This document shows, piece by piece, positions 19,650 to 27,857 of a stretch of 47,407 nucleotides of DNA; positions within the stretch are counted from its first letter, which is position 1; the number at the start of each line of letters is the position of its first letter. The stretch comes from a virus. Location: the IMG/VR virus record IMGVR_UViG_3300032163_000027, positions 1 through 47,407 of that record; one strand, written 5' to 3'. Made by a program: the position numbers and the translations under genes. Below the pieces are notes generated by a model. The model was given only the letters and a program-made list of their open reading frames with translations. It did no database searches and was not told where the DNA came from.

Positions 19650-19718
19650 GTCGTGCTCCTGTGAAGGATGGCCAGGAGGCCCACGCGGGCGCCCTGGCCA
19701 TCGGTGAGGCTTCCCGTC

Positions 19719-20165
19719 CTAGACGGTGAAGTTCTTCGCGTAGTACGGCGTCTGCGCCAGGCTGAACAGGCTGTGCGCCGTCAACGAGGCCGAGGCGCTG
19801 ATCGTGCCGCCGGCCGTCGCCGTGCGGATGCCGACGAACCGCTGCAAGCGGCCGTCCTGTGGGAGCGGGATGAAGATCGAGTACCCCGCCACCGCCGTCG
19901 CCAACGGAATCGTGACCGTGACGTGGCTGATGAGGGCCGCGGTCAAGGCCGCGTCCGTGGTCGAGATGATCTCCACCGTGGTCACGGCCACCGTCGCGGC
20001 CACGTCCACCGTGAACGCGAAGCCCATCGGTTCGCCGTTGGCGATCTGCCGCTTGATGGGCGTGCCGACGCCGCCGGGCGTGCCGAGGTCAATCGAGCTG
20101 GTGGACACCGCGCCGGCCCCGAACGCCTGCGCCGTGGACACCTTGAGGAGTGTGTCAATGAACAT
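19719..20165 (-). CDS. Bbp16-like capsid cement protein
   Basis: A 148-residue, mostly beta-strand protein with the start MFIDTLLKVSTAQAFGAGAVSTSSIDLG, close to the MIIDxLLxFSDAQAxTxTAASTNVIDLG pattern of the Bordetella phage BPP-1 Bbp16 family, which decorates and stabilises the capsid. It follows the major capsid gene, as in that family. No unusual residues were noted. About 70 bases separate it from the gene after it, with no strong structure seen. Confidence 0.8.
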   Translation of the reverse strand: MFIDTLLKVSTAQAFGAGAVSTSSIDLGTPGGVGTPIKRQIANGEPMGFAFTVDVAATVAVTTVEIISTTDAALTAALISHVTVTIPLATAVAGYSIFIPLPQDGRLQRFVGIRTATAGGTISASASLTAHSLFSLAQTPYYAKNFTV

Positions 20166-20239
20166 GTGCGTGAACTCCCGTGAGAGGAGCCGCCGGAGCC
20201 GTCGCAGGATTGCGGCGACCGGAGCGGCCCACCCTACGA

Positions 20240-21235
20240 CTACGCGACGAGCGCCTCGGTGTTGACGAGCTGGTCGACCAACCGGATCGGCACTTCCCCG
20301 AACATGAGGATGCGCTTGCCGTCGAAGTTCTCGTACCCGATGCCACCACCCGACCCGACCGACTCACGGGCTTCCTTGCGGAGCAGCCAGCGCATCGTGC
20401 GGTTCATGTAGAACACCGGCTTCCCGAGTTTGTTCGGGATGGTCTCGATCGCCTGCTCCATCGAGTTGATGATGGTCTTGACGTTCGCGGCCTTCGTGTC
20501 CGACACGTCGATGTTCGCGATGCGGACGCAGTACCGCCAGTCCTTGAGCGCGATCCCCGCCTTCCACTGGAACCGCTCCTGCATCCCGCGCATCCGGGCG
20601 CCGGGCAGACCAGCGGTCGTCTCGATGGTCACTTCGCCGAAATCCTCGTGCAGCAACCCAGCCGTCGAGCCCTTCGGGAAGATCCCGCTCAGCGTCTCGT
20701 CCCCCCACGACACGAGCCAGATCGAGGCGTTGTCGGCACCCGCACCACCCCCGAGGATGATGTTCGCGCCGTTGCCCGCGGTCGTCAGCGAGTACCGCAC
20801 GCTGAGCCCCGTGAACTGTTCCGGGCTCGTCCCGGAGTTGCCGTAGAACAGGACACGCACGAACTCCTGGTTCATCGCCTCGATGAACGCCTGTGCCTCG
20901 CTCAGACGGAACGACGCCTGCGAGCCGTTGAGCATGTAGAGGTCTTTGTCAACCTCCGACCACGCTTCGAGCATCCCGCACTGCTCGTCAATCTGCGCGG
21001 TCGTGCTCTTGCTCGGCACGATGCCGGCATTGAGCAAGCGCCACACCACGGTCGGGAGCCCCGTCCGTACGGTCGTGCGGTGTCCGGTCGGGAGGTTGCC
21101 TTCCCGCCAGATCATGTCGGTGAGGACTTCGTTGCTCTGGTTGAGCATTTCCACGATGTCGCTGGTCTGCCCGTTCGGGTCCAGGCGCTTCGCCCAGTCC
21201 GCGAGGGTCAGATTGCCGACGCCAAGTGCTGCCAT
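20240..21235 (-). CDS. Major capsid protein
   Basis: A 331-residue protein with features of the podovirus major capsid family related to BPP-1 Bbp17: NLTLADWAKRLDPNG near the start, EMLNQSNEVLTDMIWREGNLPTGH, RTGLPTVVWRLLNAGI, YGNSGTSPEQFTGLSVRY, and FDGKRILMFGEVPIRLVDQL at the end. It forms the shell in HK97-type folds. The order scaffold, capsid, cement protein is conserved here. An ATG at 21233-21235 begins the protein, nine bases after the scaffold stop. Confidence 0.93.
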   Translation of the reverse strand: MAALGVGNLTLADWAKRLDPNGQTSDIVEMLNQSNEVLTDMIWREGNLPTGHRTTVRTGLPTVVWRLLNAGIVPSKSTTAQIDEQCGMLEAWSEVDKDLYMLNGSQASFRLSEAQAFIEAMNQEFVRVLFYGNSGTSPEQFTGLSVRYSLTTAGNGANIILGGGAGADNASIWLVSWGDETLSGIFPKGSTAGLLHEDFGEVTIETTAGLPGARMRGMQERFQWKAGIALKDWRYCVRIANIDVSDTKAANVKTIINSMEQAIETIPNKLGKPVFYMNRTMRWLLRKEARESVGSGGGIGYENFDGKRILMFGEVPIRLVDQLVNTEALVA

Positions 21236-21244
21236 GATGAACTC

Positions 21245-21835
21245 CTACGATTTGTACATGCGTGATTCGCGGGTGCCCTTCTGGGCACCGTCGCTGTTCA
21301 CGCCTGAGACGCCGGGGGTGTCTTCCGCCCCCATGCGCCCGAGGTCCGCAAACAAGCTGATGACCTCGATGTGGTTGCCGTAGCCCGTGCGGTCGAGGAT
21401 GTCGCGGAACGCGTCCCCTCTCGGTGTCCCCTTCGGGCGCACCTTGTCGAGAAACGTGACGGCCTGCGTGACCGTCTCGTCCCACTTCGCGCCGCCGTAG
21501 TCCTTGTCGGCCTTCGCCGCCACCAACATCGACGCGGTGTCCGCCGCCACGTTGGTGTGGACGTCGTCAATGACGGCTTGCGCGTCCTCGTTGCTCAGGC
21601 CCTTCTCGCGTGCGATAGCCTCGTACTTCGTGAGGTCCGCCGCGGTGATGTGGATCGACCCTTCTGGCACGACGAGCGTGTATGTCTCGGGCACCTTCGA
21701 GGCGGGTACGACCGGCTCGGCCTTGTGCGCGGGTTCCACGGGCGGCGTGACGGGTGCTGTGACCACCGGAATGGTCGGCTCTGCGATCACGGTTGGGGGG
21801 GTAACCGGCGCCGTGACTTTCTCAGTTGCTGGCAT
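21245..21835 (-). CDS. Capsid scaffolding protein
   Basis: About 196 residues from the ATG at 21833-21835, chosen because GGAGGAG lies eight to nine bases upstream; an in-frame ATG at 21853 lacks such a site. The N-terminal third is Pro/Val/Thr-rich and probably disordered (VTPPVEPAHKAEPVVP); the middle holds helices (AADLTKYEAIAREKGLSNEDAQAVIDDVHTNV) and the C-terminus is short and charged. This composition and its place just before the capsid gene are typical of phage scaffolds. It overlaps the previous gene by 14 bases. Confidence 0.85.
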   Translation of the reverse strand: MPATEKVTAPVTPPTVIAEPTIPVVTAPVTPPVEPAHKAEPVVPASKVPETYTLVVPEGSIHITAADLTKYEAIAREKGLSNEDAQAVIDDVHTNVAADTASMLVAAKADKDYGGAKWDETVTQAVTFLDKVRPKGTPRGDAFRDILDRTGYGNHIEVISLFADLGRMGAEDTPGVSGVNSDGAQKGTRESRMYKS

Positions 21836-22211
21836 TGCTTCGCTCCTCCGCACGCGGGGTATGTGCCGCGTCGGTTTCTCGGTCGAGAGCCTTGGCGTAC
21901 GCCCTGGCCTCTCGCTCCATCGTCATGTAGAGGTCTTCGCTGGTGTTCACGAGTAGCGCCTGGAGTTCGTGCCCGAAGTCCTGCCGGCCCGCGTTGTAGT
22001 GAATCCGCGAACTCGGGTCCCACACGCTGCCGTAAATCCCGGCCTTCGTGAGTAGCGCCCAGCAGAACGCCCGCCCAGCCGGCGTCTCCAGAACGGTCTG
22101 CACCGCCGCGCGCATCCGTTCTTCGGCGTCGGCCTCTTTCCGCGCGGCCCGTCGAACCTGCGCCGGGTCGCCGGCATTCCGCACCTGGGCACGCTGGGGC
22201 TGGTAGCTCAT
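21822..22211 (-). CDS. Bbp19-like protein next to the portal
   Basis: A 129-residue protein with a basic N-terminal helix (QVRRAARKEADAEERMRAAVQ) and the segment YNAGRQDFGHELQALLVNTSEDLYMTMEREA. The pattern NxGRqdFGxELxxLLxxxxxxlYxxMxxEA is characteristic of the Bbp19 family encoded between portal and scaffold in BPP-1-type phages. Its role is not established. The ATG overlaps the portal stop as ATGA. Confidence 0.8.
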   Translation of the reverse strand: MSYQPQRAQVRNAGDPAQVRRAARKEADAEERMRAAVQTVLETPAGRAFCWALLTKAGIYGSVWDPSSRIHYNAGRQDFGHELQALLVNTSEDLYMTMEREARAYAKALDRETDAAHTPRAEERSNASN

Positions 22212-23974
22212 GCCACCGCCGACTGCGCGCCGGGCGCACCCATCTGTTGCGACATGCGGTCCAGGGCACTGTCCGGGGCCACTGGACGGGCGCCCGCTTG
22301 CGCCGCGGCCGTGGCAAGGGTCTTGGCTTGCTCGGCCTGCTGCGCCTGCTGGACGGCCTGCGCTTCGGCCTGTTGGAGCTTCACGGCGTCTTCGGTGGTC
22401 CGGGTCATCTTCGGCGGCACCCCGAGCATTTCGGCGTACCCGTCCATGACTTCGTTGATGTCGATCTTGTGGCGCACATCGGGGAAGGTCTGCGCCAGCA
22501 CCGTCGCGCTCTGCATGTAGCGGTCGACCCCACCAACCCCGACGAGCTTCTGGGCTTGGGCCATGATGCTGATGTACTCGACCTTCAGATCGACGTGATC
22601 AAGCTCGTCCGGTGGCTCGGGAATCATCCCGCGCTCGTGCATGAGCAGATATACGCGGTCGACAATCGGGTCCAGGAGTTCGTCGTTCGTGCGCTCCAGG
22701 ACCGGCCCGAGCACGATCAGCTTCTCTTCGTGCCGCTCGTCAATCTCCCTGGCCGTGACCGGCTGCGAGCCGCGCTGGGCGTCCGACTGCGCCATCATCA
22801 GAAACAGGTCTTCGTAGAACGCCCGCTTGATCCGGTACTGCACCTCGCCCATGTCGAGCCGGAGGTGTTCGAGGTCGATCTGCACCTGGTAGATCGGCCG
22901 CATCCCCTGCTGGCCTTCACGGGTGTCCCCGTACGTGATGTCCCCTGGCAGGATGCTGGTCTTCTGCGTGCGGAACGCGGTCGGGGCCACCATCGGCGGG
23001 CTGACCATCTTCTTGATGGCCTTGCCCTTTTCGAGCTGCATGACCTGGAGTTGCCGCACGTCCCCGAGGGCGGTCATCCCAGGGCAGTCGGTGCCGTAAC
23101 TGTCCTCGGCCGTGATGTCCCACCGGGGCGCCATGATCGGGAAGGTCTGATACCCGGACTCACGAAGGAACCCCGACGTCGTCGACCCCTGGTCATTGGG
23201 TTGCCCGAGTTCCCAATGGCAGGAGGACCACGGGAGGTACTTCGCGTCGATCTTCCCCTCTTCGGCCTGCGCGTTGGGCTGCACCATCCAGACCAACCGG
23301 ACCGGGTCTTCGTACTGCCCGTTGTCCCACATCCGCTTCACCGCGAGGCTGATCTTTGACCAGTCGATATCCCGGTAGCCTTGGCGGACGCCGAACTCTT
23401 CCACGACCTGCCGCACGCTCAGTTCGTACTCCCGACAGAACGTGGAGGCGTTCCCGCGCCGGTCCATGCTGATGGCGAACGAGCCCAGGGGATACGCGTA
23501 CGCCCGGAACACGTCCTTCTGGTCGGCCATGATCGACATACAGGCCGTGCCGAACAGCCCCATGTCGCCGTAGATCATCGGGAGCACGTTGTACAGGTTC
23601 CCCTTCAGGAACGTATCGAGCATCCGCTGCGTGACGGTGTGGAGCCATTCCTTGACCGGGCCGTGCTCTGCGAGGTCCGGGTCCGAGGTCGTCAGCTTCA
23701 TCCACGGACGAGCCGGGGAGGTCAGCCCCGCGTGCAGGCCGCTGGCAAGCGTCCGAGCAGCGAATCTCGCCGTGCTGTCGATGATGTTCTGGTTCCGTTT
23801 GTCGCCCCGGTTGCGGTCACTCGCGTGGAACCGCGTCCGCCTGGGCATGAGGTAATCGCCGATGTCCCGCCAGTGCTGGTCGAACGACGCGCGCTCCGTC
23901 CAGAGACGTGACTTGCTCCGCTCCAGCCGGGACCGCCGTCCGGGGGCGCTGTCGTTGTAGAGCGTGTCGGCCAC
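22208..23974 (-). CDS. Portal protein (head-to-tail connector)
   Basis: A 588-residue protein matching the bacteriophage head-to-tail connecting protein family (the PF12236 type): RASFDQHWRDIGDYLMPRR and NQNIIDSTARFAARTLASGLHAGLTSPARPWMKL near the start, YGDMGLFGTACMSI, YAYPLGSFAIS, and RREFY-like segments (RIKRAFYEDLFLMMAQ) in the middle. Twelve copies would form the ring through which DNA is packaged. The C-terminus is Gln/Ala-rich (QQAEAQAVQQAQQAEQA). It lies between a small gene and the Bbp19-like gene with no spare bases. Confidence 0.95.
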   Translation of the reverse strand: MADTLYNDSAPGRRSRLERSKSRLWTERASFDQHWRDIGDYLMPRRTRFHASDRNRGDKRNQNIIDSTARFAARTLASGLHAGLTSPARPWMKLTTSDPDLAEHGPVKEWLHTVTQRMLDTFLKGNLYNVLPMIYGDMGLFGTACMSIMADQKDVFRAYAYPLGSFAISMDRRGNASTFCREYELSVRQVVEEFGVRQGYRDIDWSKISLAVKRMWDNGQYEDPVRLVWMVQPNAQAEEGKIDAKYLPWSSCHWELGQPNDQGSTTSGFLRESGYQTFPIMAPRWDITAEDSYGTDCPGMTALGDVRQLQVMQLEKGKAIKKMVSPPMVAPTAFRTQKTSILPGDITYGDTREGQQGMRPIYQVQIDLEHLRLDMGEVQYRIKRAFYEDLFLMMAQSDAQRGSQPVTAREIDERHEEKLIVLGPVLERTNDELLDPIVDRVYLLMHERGMIPEPPDELDHVDLKVEYISIMAQAQKLVGVGGVDRYMQSATVLAQTFPDVRHKIDINEVMDGYAEMLGVPPKMTRTTEDAVKLQQAEAQAVQQAQQAEQAKTLATAAAQAGARPVAPDSALDRMSQQMGAPGAQSAVA

Positions 23975-24268
23975 TTACTGCCCACCCATCGTTTGACCCG
24001 CGTTCGCACCCAAGAGTGTCGACTTCATCGTGCTGGCGCCGGCCTTCGGGGCCAGCCCAGCCGAGAGCAGCGTCTTGTTCGCGAAGCTGTTCTTTTTCTT
24101 GAGCTTGTCTGCCGCGGCCTGGGCCTCGGTACGGGCCAAGCTGGCCGTGGTCGTCGCGTCGGGTGGGGCCACTGGCATGGGCAACACGGCCGGCGGGGGC
24201 GCTTGGTGGAGCTGCGCCGCCTTCGCCGTGACCTCGCTGATCTTCTTTGTCCAGTGAAACAGGCTCAT
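23975..24268 (-). CDS. Small Ala/Lys-rich protein before the portal
   Basis: A 97-residue protein from the ATG at 24266-24268, preceded by GGAG. Pro- and Ala-rich (QAPPPAVLPMPVAPP) with a Lys cluster (DKLKKKNSFANKT) and a C-terminus (STLLGANAGQTMGGQ) of the kind seen in small podovirus proteins that sit next to the portal gene; compare the TLLG-G-G type ends of such proteins. Not an enzyme by appearance. It ends directly at the portal start. Confidence 0.75.
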   Translation of the reverse strand: MSLFHWTKKISEVTAKAAQLHQAPPPAVLPMPVAPPDATTTASLARTEAQAAADKLKKKNSFANKTLLSAGLAPKAGASTMKSTLLGANAGQTMGGQ

Positions 24269-24292
24269 CCGTCTCCAGTCGTCGGGCCACAA

Positions 24293-24346
24293 CGAAAACG
24301 GGCTCGCATCCACTCTCCCGAAGGAGAAGGCGCGAGCCCGTTCTCG
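24293..24346 (-). terminator. Compound hairpin between terminase and portal units
   Basis: On the minus strand an 11-bp perfect stem (AACGGGCTCGC with GCGAGCCCGTT, forward 24297-24307 and 24332-24342) encloses a second hairpin TCTCC-TTCG-GGAGA (forward 24314-24327) with a UUCG tetraloop closed by C-G. The outer stem extends by three more pairs after one mismatch. It is followed on the minus strand by TTTTCGTT. It could end transcripts from the terminase unit or act as a processing or attenuation site before the portal genes. The 165 bases from 24269 to 24433 hold nothing else I can support. Confidence 0.7.
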
Positions 24347-24433
24347 TGCGTCCCGTTGTCGCCAGTGCCAGGTCGGGTGCCTGTTCCTACCCCGCGGAGG
24401 CCAGTCCAGGGGGAGCACTGTGCGTCAAAGCTG

Positions 24434-24832
24434 TTACGTCATCGGCGGAGCATTCTTACCACAGTCCACGCTGTTTGTCTTGCGGAGGGCACGTCTCGCG
24501 GCCTTGTCGGCCCTTCGAGCCGCCTTCCCGCGCACCTTCGGAATCAGCCGGCGCAGCGTCAACACGCCGACCTCCTGGCCCTTCGGCGTGTCCTTGAACC
24601 GAATCTTTTTCAGGTTCGAGACCACGTAGCGCACGCCGTCTTTCGCGTGCAGGATGGTGCCGTTGCCGATGGCGACCTGTTCGAGTTGCTTGTCCTTCGA
24701 CCAGTCAACGCTGGCGATACGCTCGGGCACCGGCAGCGCCTCCGCGTCGGCGTTCAGCCGTGCCGTGATCTCCGCCTCCACGCGTGTCGCTTCCTCTGGT
24801 GAGACGCCGATGCCGAAGTGATCCGGGTTCAC
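24434..24832 (-). CDS. Phage protein of unknown function near terminase
   Basis: A 132-residue protein starting at a GTG (24830-24832) that overlaps the previous stop as GTGA; a longer frame upstream runs through the repeats of the gene before it and is not supported. The middle (VAIGNGTILHAKDGVRYVVSNLKKIRFKDTPKGQEVGVLTLRRLIPK) is beta-rich; the C-terminus is very basic (VRGKAARRADKAARRALRKT), which suggests contact with nucleic acid. I do not recognise the family. Confidence 0.7.
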   Translation of the reverse strand: MNPDHFGIGVSPEEATRVEAEITARLNADAEALPVPERIASVDWSKDKQLEQVAIGNGTILHAKDGVRYVVSNLKKIRFKDTPKGQEVGVLTLRRLIPKVRGKAARRADKAARRALRKTNSVDCGKNAPPMT

Positions 24833-25065
24833 TGCCCGTCTCCCACGTAGTCGATATGCGCGTCGATGGCCGCTTTGACCGCCACGAGCGACCGCGCGAG
24901 ACCAGACCACGGCCGCTTGACCGCCACGAGCGACCGCGCGAGACCAGACCACGGCCGCATGTCATCCGGCGGATGCCGGTCGCACCGGCAGAACGCGCGC
25001 CACGCCTGCTTCGTTTCGTCGAACGTGATCGGGCATCCGTGGTGGCGCATCAGTTTTTCAGTCAT
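24829..25065 (-). CDS. Small protein with an internal 14-residue duplication
   Basis: A 78-residue protein whose ATG overlaps the large terminase stop (ATGA) and whose stop overlaps the next start (GTGA). Residues 37-64 are two exact copies of RPWSGLARSLVAVK, from a 42-bp tandem duplication in the DNA. The N-terminal part (MTEKLMRHHGCPITFDETKQAWRAFCRCDRHPPDD) has three Cys and several His and might bind a metal. Function unknown. Confidence 0.7.
   Translation of the reverse strand: MTEKLMRHHGCPITFDETKQAWRAFCRCDRHPPDDMRPWSGLARSLVAVKRPWSGLARSLVAVKAAIDAHIDYVGDGQ
24875..24958 (-). repeat. 42-bp tandem duplication
   Basis: Two copies, 24875-24916 and 24917-24958, identical or nearly so, each reading tgaccgccacgagcgaccgc at its left end. 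The unit length is a multiple of three and keeps the frame of the surrounding gene, adding 14 residues. The near identity suggests a recent event. Confidence 0.9.
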
Positions 25066-26531
25066 CGTTCCTCGAACGGATTGTAATCCCGCTGCTGGGC
25101 CGGCGACACCGCGTACGGGTCGAACTCGTGCAACGTCGTCGTCCGCCCCGTCAACGCCGCGAGCACCTGTCCGGGTTGGTCCGGCATCGCGTGCGTCAAC
25201 ATGTAGGCATCGGCCAAGTCCGGGCTGCGCCCGAGGCGTTCCTTGATCTGGTCCTTCTCCTCGAGTACGAACACCCCGTTGATGAACGTGTAGGTCGGCT
25301 CCGTCAGTTCCCCGATCATCTCGGGCATCTTCGGCAAGGCACCCCCGCCCTTGATCATCTTCGCGCCTTCCAGCCACATCTCGGCCCGCCGGTTCCGATA
25401 CCGGGGGTTCAACGCCTTCCCAGCGAAGTTGATCCCGATGCTGGGGATACCAGCGGCCAGCAGGTTGTCGAGTACCCCGTGGCCCCAATGCCCGGTGTCG
25501 TCAATCAGCTCCATCTCGGAGCCCCAGTCACGTCGGCACTGCGCCACCCTGGCCGCGATATCGGTCGTCCTGAGGTGCCGCAACACCACCGGGCGAAACG
25601 CGGCCATCCCCTGCCGCGGGAAGATGACCGTCCGGTCGTCCCCGAACCGCGCCACGTCGACCCCGAGGCGCTTCTGTGCCCAGTCGTATTGGTCCTTGCG
25701 GAGGTGCCGGTCCATCGCCGCTTGGACCTCCTCGACGCCCAAGAGGGCATTGATGGAGGCATCAGGAAACTCGCCCAGCACGTTGACCTTGACCCAAGGG
25801 TTGTCTCGGCCGTAGCTCGCGATCTGCTGCTGCGCCCACTCCAGGCTGATGCGCGACGACCGCCGGGGATTGTCCGGGTCGCCCGTGATCGTGATCATCC
25901 GCCACAGGTGCGCGTCGAGCGTGCAGGCGCGATACAGCGGCCCGGTGGTGTGCGTCGGGTTCCCGGCCTGGACGAGCTTCCCCTCGATGCACGACGACAG
26001 GATGGCCTCCAGGGTCGCCATGATGGCCTGCGGCACGCCCCCGCTCTCGTCGATGACGCCCATGACATGGTCCGCGTGGACGCCGGCCAGGGCGTCGGCC
26101 TGCTGCTCGGCGTTCGCCTGCTTCGGCCATGAGCGCGCGACCGCGAACCAGTTGTTCGGGTCCGCTCTGTACTGGACTCGGGTCTTCGTCCATTGGAACG
26201 CCGCACGGAAGAACGCCGACCGGCTCATCCATTTGTCGAGTTCAGGCCAGAGGTTCGTGTCGAGGTTGGCCTCGGTGATCGAAGTGCAGATGATCTTCGG
26301 GCTGGGCCTGGTCGCGAGGAAGTTCAGGATCAGCCACGCGAGCGTCGAAGTTTTACCAGGCCCCTTGCAGGCACGCAACCCGAGGCGTTGTACTCCGCGT
26401 TCGGCGAACGCCGTCAGCGCCTCAGCCTGCCACGGGTCTGGAGTGACCCCGAACTCCTCCACTACCATCTCCACCGGGTACGCCCGCCAGCGGTCGAGCT
26501 TGGCCTTCGCGAGGGCCATCTGGCCGGGCAT
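25062..26531 (-). CDS. terL: Terminase large subunit
   Basis: A 489-residue packaging motor. Residues 54-61 (ACKGPGKT) are the Walker A motif, 157-162 (MGVIDE) the Walker B with catalytic Glu, and VLGEFPD (251-257) is a typical link to the nuclease. The nuclease has Asp292 (GVDVARFGDDRTVI) and Asp344/345 (ELIDDTGHWGHG), as in RNase H-like terminase nucleases. Its start overlaps the previous stop as TAATG. It cuts concatemers and drives DNA through the portal with the small subunit. Cleavage style (cos or headful) cannot be told from this. Confidence 0.95.
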   Translation of the reverse strand: MPGQMALAKAKLDRWRAYPVEMVVEEFGVTPDPWQAEALTAFAERGVQRLGLRACKGPGKTSTLAWLILNFLATRPSPKIICTSITEANLDTNLWPELDKWMSRSAFFRAAFQWTKTRVQYRADPNNWFAVARSWPKQANAEQQADALAGVHADHVMGVIDESGGVPQAIMATLEAILSSCIEGKLVQAGNPTHTTGPLYRACTLDAHLWRMITITGDPDNPRRSSRISLEWAQQQIASYGRDNPWVKVNVLGEFPDASINALLGVEEVQAAMDRHLRKDQYDWAQKRLGVDVARFGDDRTVIFPRQGMAAFRPVVLRHLRTTDIAARVAQCRRDWGSEMELIDDTGHWGHGVLDNLLAAGIPSIGINFAGKALNPRYRNRRAEMWLEGAKMIKGGGALPKMPEMIGELTEPTYTFINGVFVLEEKDQIKERLGRSPDLADAYMLTHAMPDQPGQVLAALTGRTTTLHEFDPYAVSPAQQRDYNPFEER

Positions 26532-26725
26532 TATGACGGCTGCGCCACATCAAATATCGTGTAGCCGAAGACCTCCGCGTAGAGCGCCACGCCGTCCGTG
26601 TCCGTCCCGAAGAACGTGAACGTCCGCACGCCCCAGACGAGCACCGTGGGCACCGGGTCGAACGGGGGAATCTCTTTGCGGGCGACCAGGGAGCCGTGGG
26701 CGAGGAGTTCGACGGTCATCGGCAC
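26531..26725 (-). CDS. Small protein between terminase subunits
   Basis: A 64-residue beta-rich protein (VPTVLVWGVRTFTFFGTDTDGVALYAEVFGYTIFDVAQ), with start at a GTG (26723-26725) or the ATG six bases on. Its stop overlaps the TerL start (TAATG), strong evidence for a real gene. A 14-bp palindrome covers the proposed start. I do not recognise the family. Confidence 0.65.
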   Translation of the reverse strand: MPMTVELLAHGSLVARKEIPPFDPVPTVLVWGVRTFTFFGTDTDGVALYAEVFGYTIFDVAQPS

Positions 26726-26735
26726 GGTACCGTGC
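26722..26735. promoter_or_regulatory. 14-bp perfect palindrome at a gene start
   Basis: gcacggtaccgtgc reads the same on both strands and covers the GTG start of the small gene before terL. It could be a protein-binding site or a short hairpin that limits translation. Nothing else supports a role. Confidence 0.4.
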
Positions 26736-26765
26736 GGTGGACGTACCCCATTTTCATTGGCTTTT

Positions 26766-27284
26766 CTACGAATCGTCCTCGGGCTTGAAGTCCCCTGCCA
26801 GGATGCGCGCGAGGTTCCCAGCGGCTTCCGCCAACGGGTTCTTGAGCTTGCCAGTCACATCGAGGATGACCTTCCGCGCTGCGCTTTTGCTGGCGAGCTT
26901 CACCTTGATGGTCTGATTGTCCTTGATTTCGAAGGATTCTATCGAGTTCGCCATATGCGCCGGCCATTGGTGCGGCGCCAGGGGATGCCCGTGTTCGTCG
27001 AACAAATCGCGCGGGTCGGCCTTCGCGTCCATCGCGACACGGGCCAGGGCTTCCTCGCCGTCCATCTGGAGCGATTTCCAATGTTTCGCGAGCCGCTTGT
27101 CAAGTTCGGCCTTGACCCTAGCAAGGCTCAGCATTCTGGACCCGTTCGCCGCCGCGGTGTCCTGGGAACACCCCTTGTGAGTCGTCTGGTAGGCCCGTGA
27201 GGCGTTGAAGCCGTTTTCAATGTAGTGATGCAGGAACGCCTGTTGCGAGAGCGTGAGGGGCTTCTGGCGGGCCATCCTGGGCAT
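26766..27284 (-). CDS. terS: Terminase small subunit
   Basis: About 172 residues from the ATG at 27282-27284, chosen because GAGG lies seven bases upstream; an ATG nine bases further in is possible. The N-terminus (LTLSQQAFLHHYIENGFNASRAYQTTH...AAANGSRMLSLARVKAELDKRL) is the helix-turn-helix of the Terminase_2 type that binds the packaging site. The C-terminal part (SKSAARKVILDVTGKLKNPLAEAAGNLARIL) fits family members that bind TerL. It starts the packaging unit directly after a run of small early genes. Confidence 0.9.
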   Translation of the reverse strand: MPRMARQKPLTLSQQAFLHHYIENGFNASRAYQTTHKGCSQDTAAANGSRMLSLARVKAELDKRLAKHWKSLQMDGEEALARVAMDAKADPRDLFDEHGHPLAPHQWPAHMANSIESFEIKDNQTIKVKLASKSAARKVILDVTGKLKNPLAEAAGNLARILAGDFKPEDDS

Positions 27285-27285
27285 T

Positions 27286-27492
27286 CTACGCCTCTTCGCC
27301 GTTGAGCACACGGCCGGCGAAGGCATCGGCCTCGGCAATGCGCGCCCTGAGCCGGTCAATTTCCGCCAGGAGCGGCGCGACGCCGCAGGCCCAGTGGTAG
27401 GTAGAGCAGCCATCCCAGTGCGTGCCGAGACGGGCCGGATTGTCGGCAAGGGCCGCGCGGATGGCCTGCTCCATCGCAGGGGTGAGGATCAT
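27286..27492 (-). CDS. Small helical protein of unknown function
   Basis: A 68-residue protein with an ATGA overlap at its start and a GGAGG-type site. It has WACGVAPLLAEIDRLRARIAEADAFAGRVL, a short coiled coil, and HWDGC upstream. Similar little proteins are common in phage early regions. Function unknown. Confidence 0.65.
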   Translation of the reverse strand: MILTPAMEQAIRAALADNPARLGTHWDGCSTYHWACGVAPLLAEIDRLRARIAEADAFAGRVLNGEEA

Positions 27493-27857
27493 GGCGTCCC
27501 TCCGTCGTTAATCCGCATGCACACCAGCCGATGCGTAATGCGCGAATCTCTCCACCGAGACGGGTATTGGGGGTCGTACACCAGCGCCCCGGACCGATAG
27601 ACAACGGCGTGCGCGAACGTCTTGTACTCCAAGCTGTCCCCGCAGACGATGTGGGTGCCACGCCGGGGGACCGACGTGCAGCATCTCCAGTACACCCGAT
27701 ACCCGTGTCGCAGGAAATATCGCTTCAGCCGTTGGACCCAACCCGCCCGCTGGTCGACGAACAACGGCACCTGGAACGGATGCTGCCTCAGCACAAAGGC
27801 CACGCAGTCGGTGAGACACCCCGACGTGTGCCGACGGCGGATCTCATGTGGGCTCAT
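27489..27857 (-). CDS. Papain-like cysteine protease-fold protein
   Basis: A 122-residue protein from the ATG at 27855-27857 with GGAGGG eight bases upstream; the ATG overlaps the previous stop. The pattern TSGCLTDCVAFVL (Cys14, Cys18) followed by VPLFVD, GTHIVCGDSL, HAVVY (His83) and LVYDPQYPS (Asp95) fits a family of small phage proteins with a Cys-His-Asp triad of the papain/transglutaminase-like fold. No substrate is known. It could act as a peptidase or amidase on a host or virion target; that is inference from motif spacing. Confidence 0.7.
   Translation of the reverse strand: MSPHEIRRRHTSGCLTDCVAFVLRQHPFQVPLFVDQRAGWVQRLKRYFLRHGYRVYWRCCTSVPRRGTHIVCGDSLEYKTFAHAVVYRSGALVYDPQYPSRWRDSRITHRLVCMRINDGGTP

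Noticed and set aside
27095-27105. GCTTGTCAAGT, one base from the operator palindrome
   Set aside because: Inside the terS coding region with no transcription start nearby; coincidental match.
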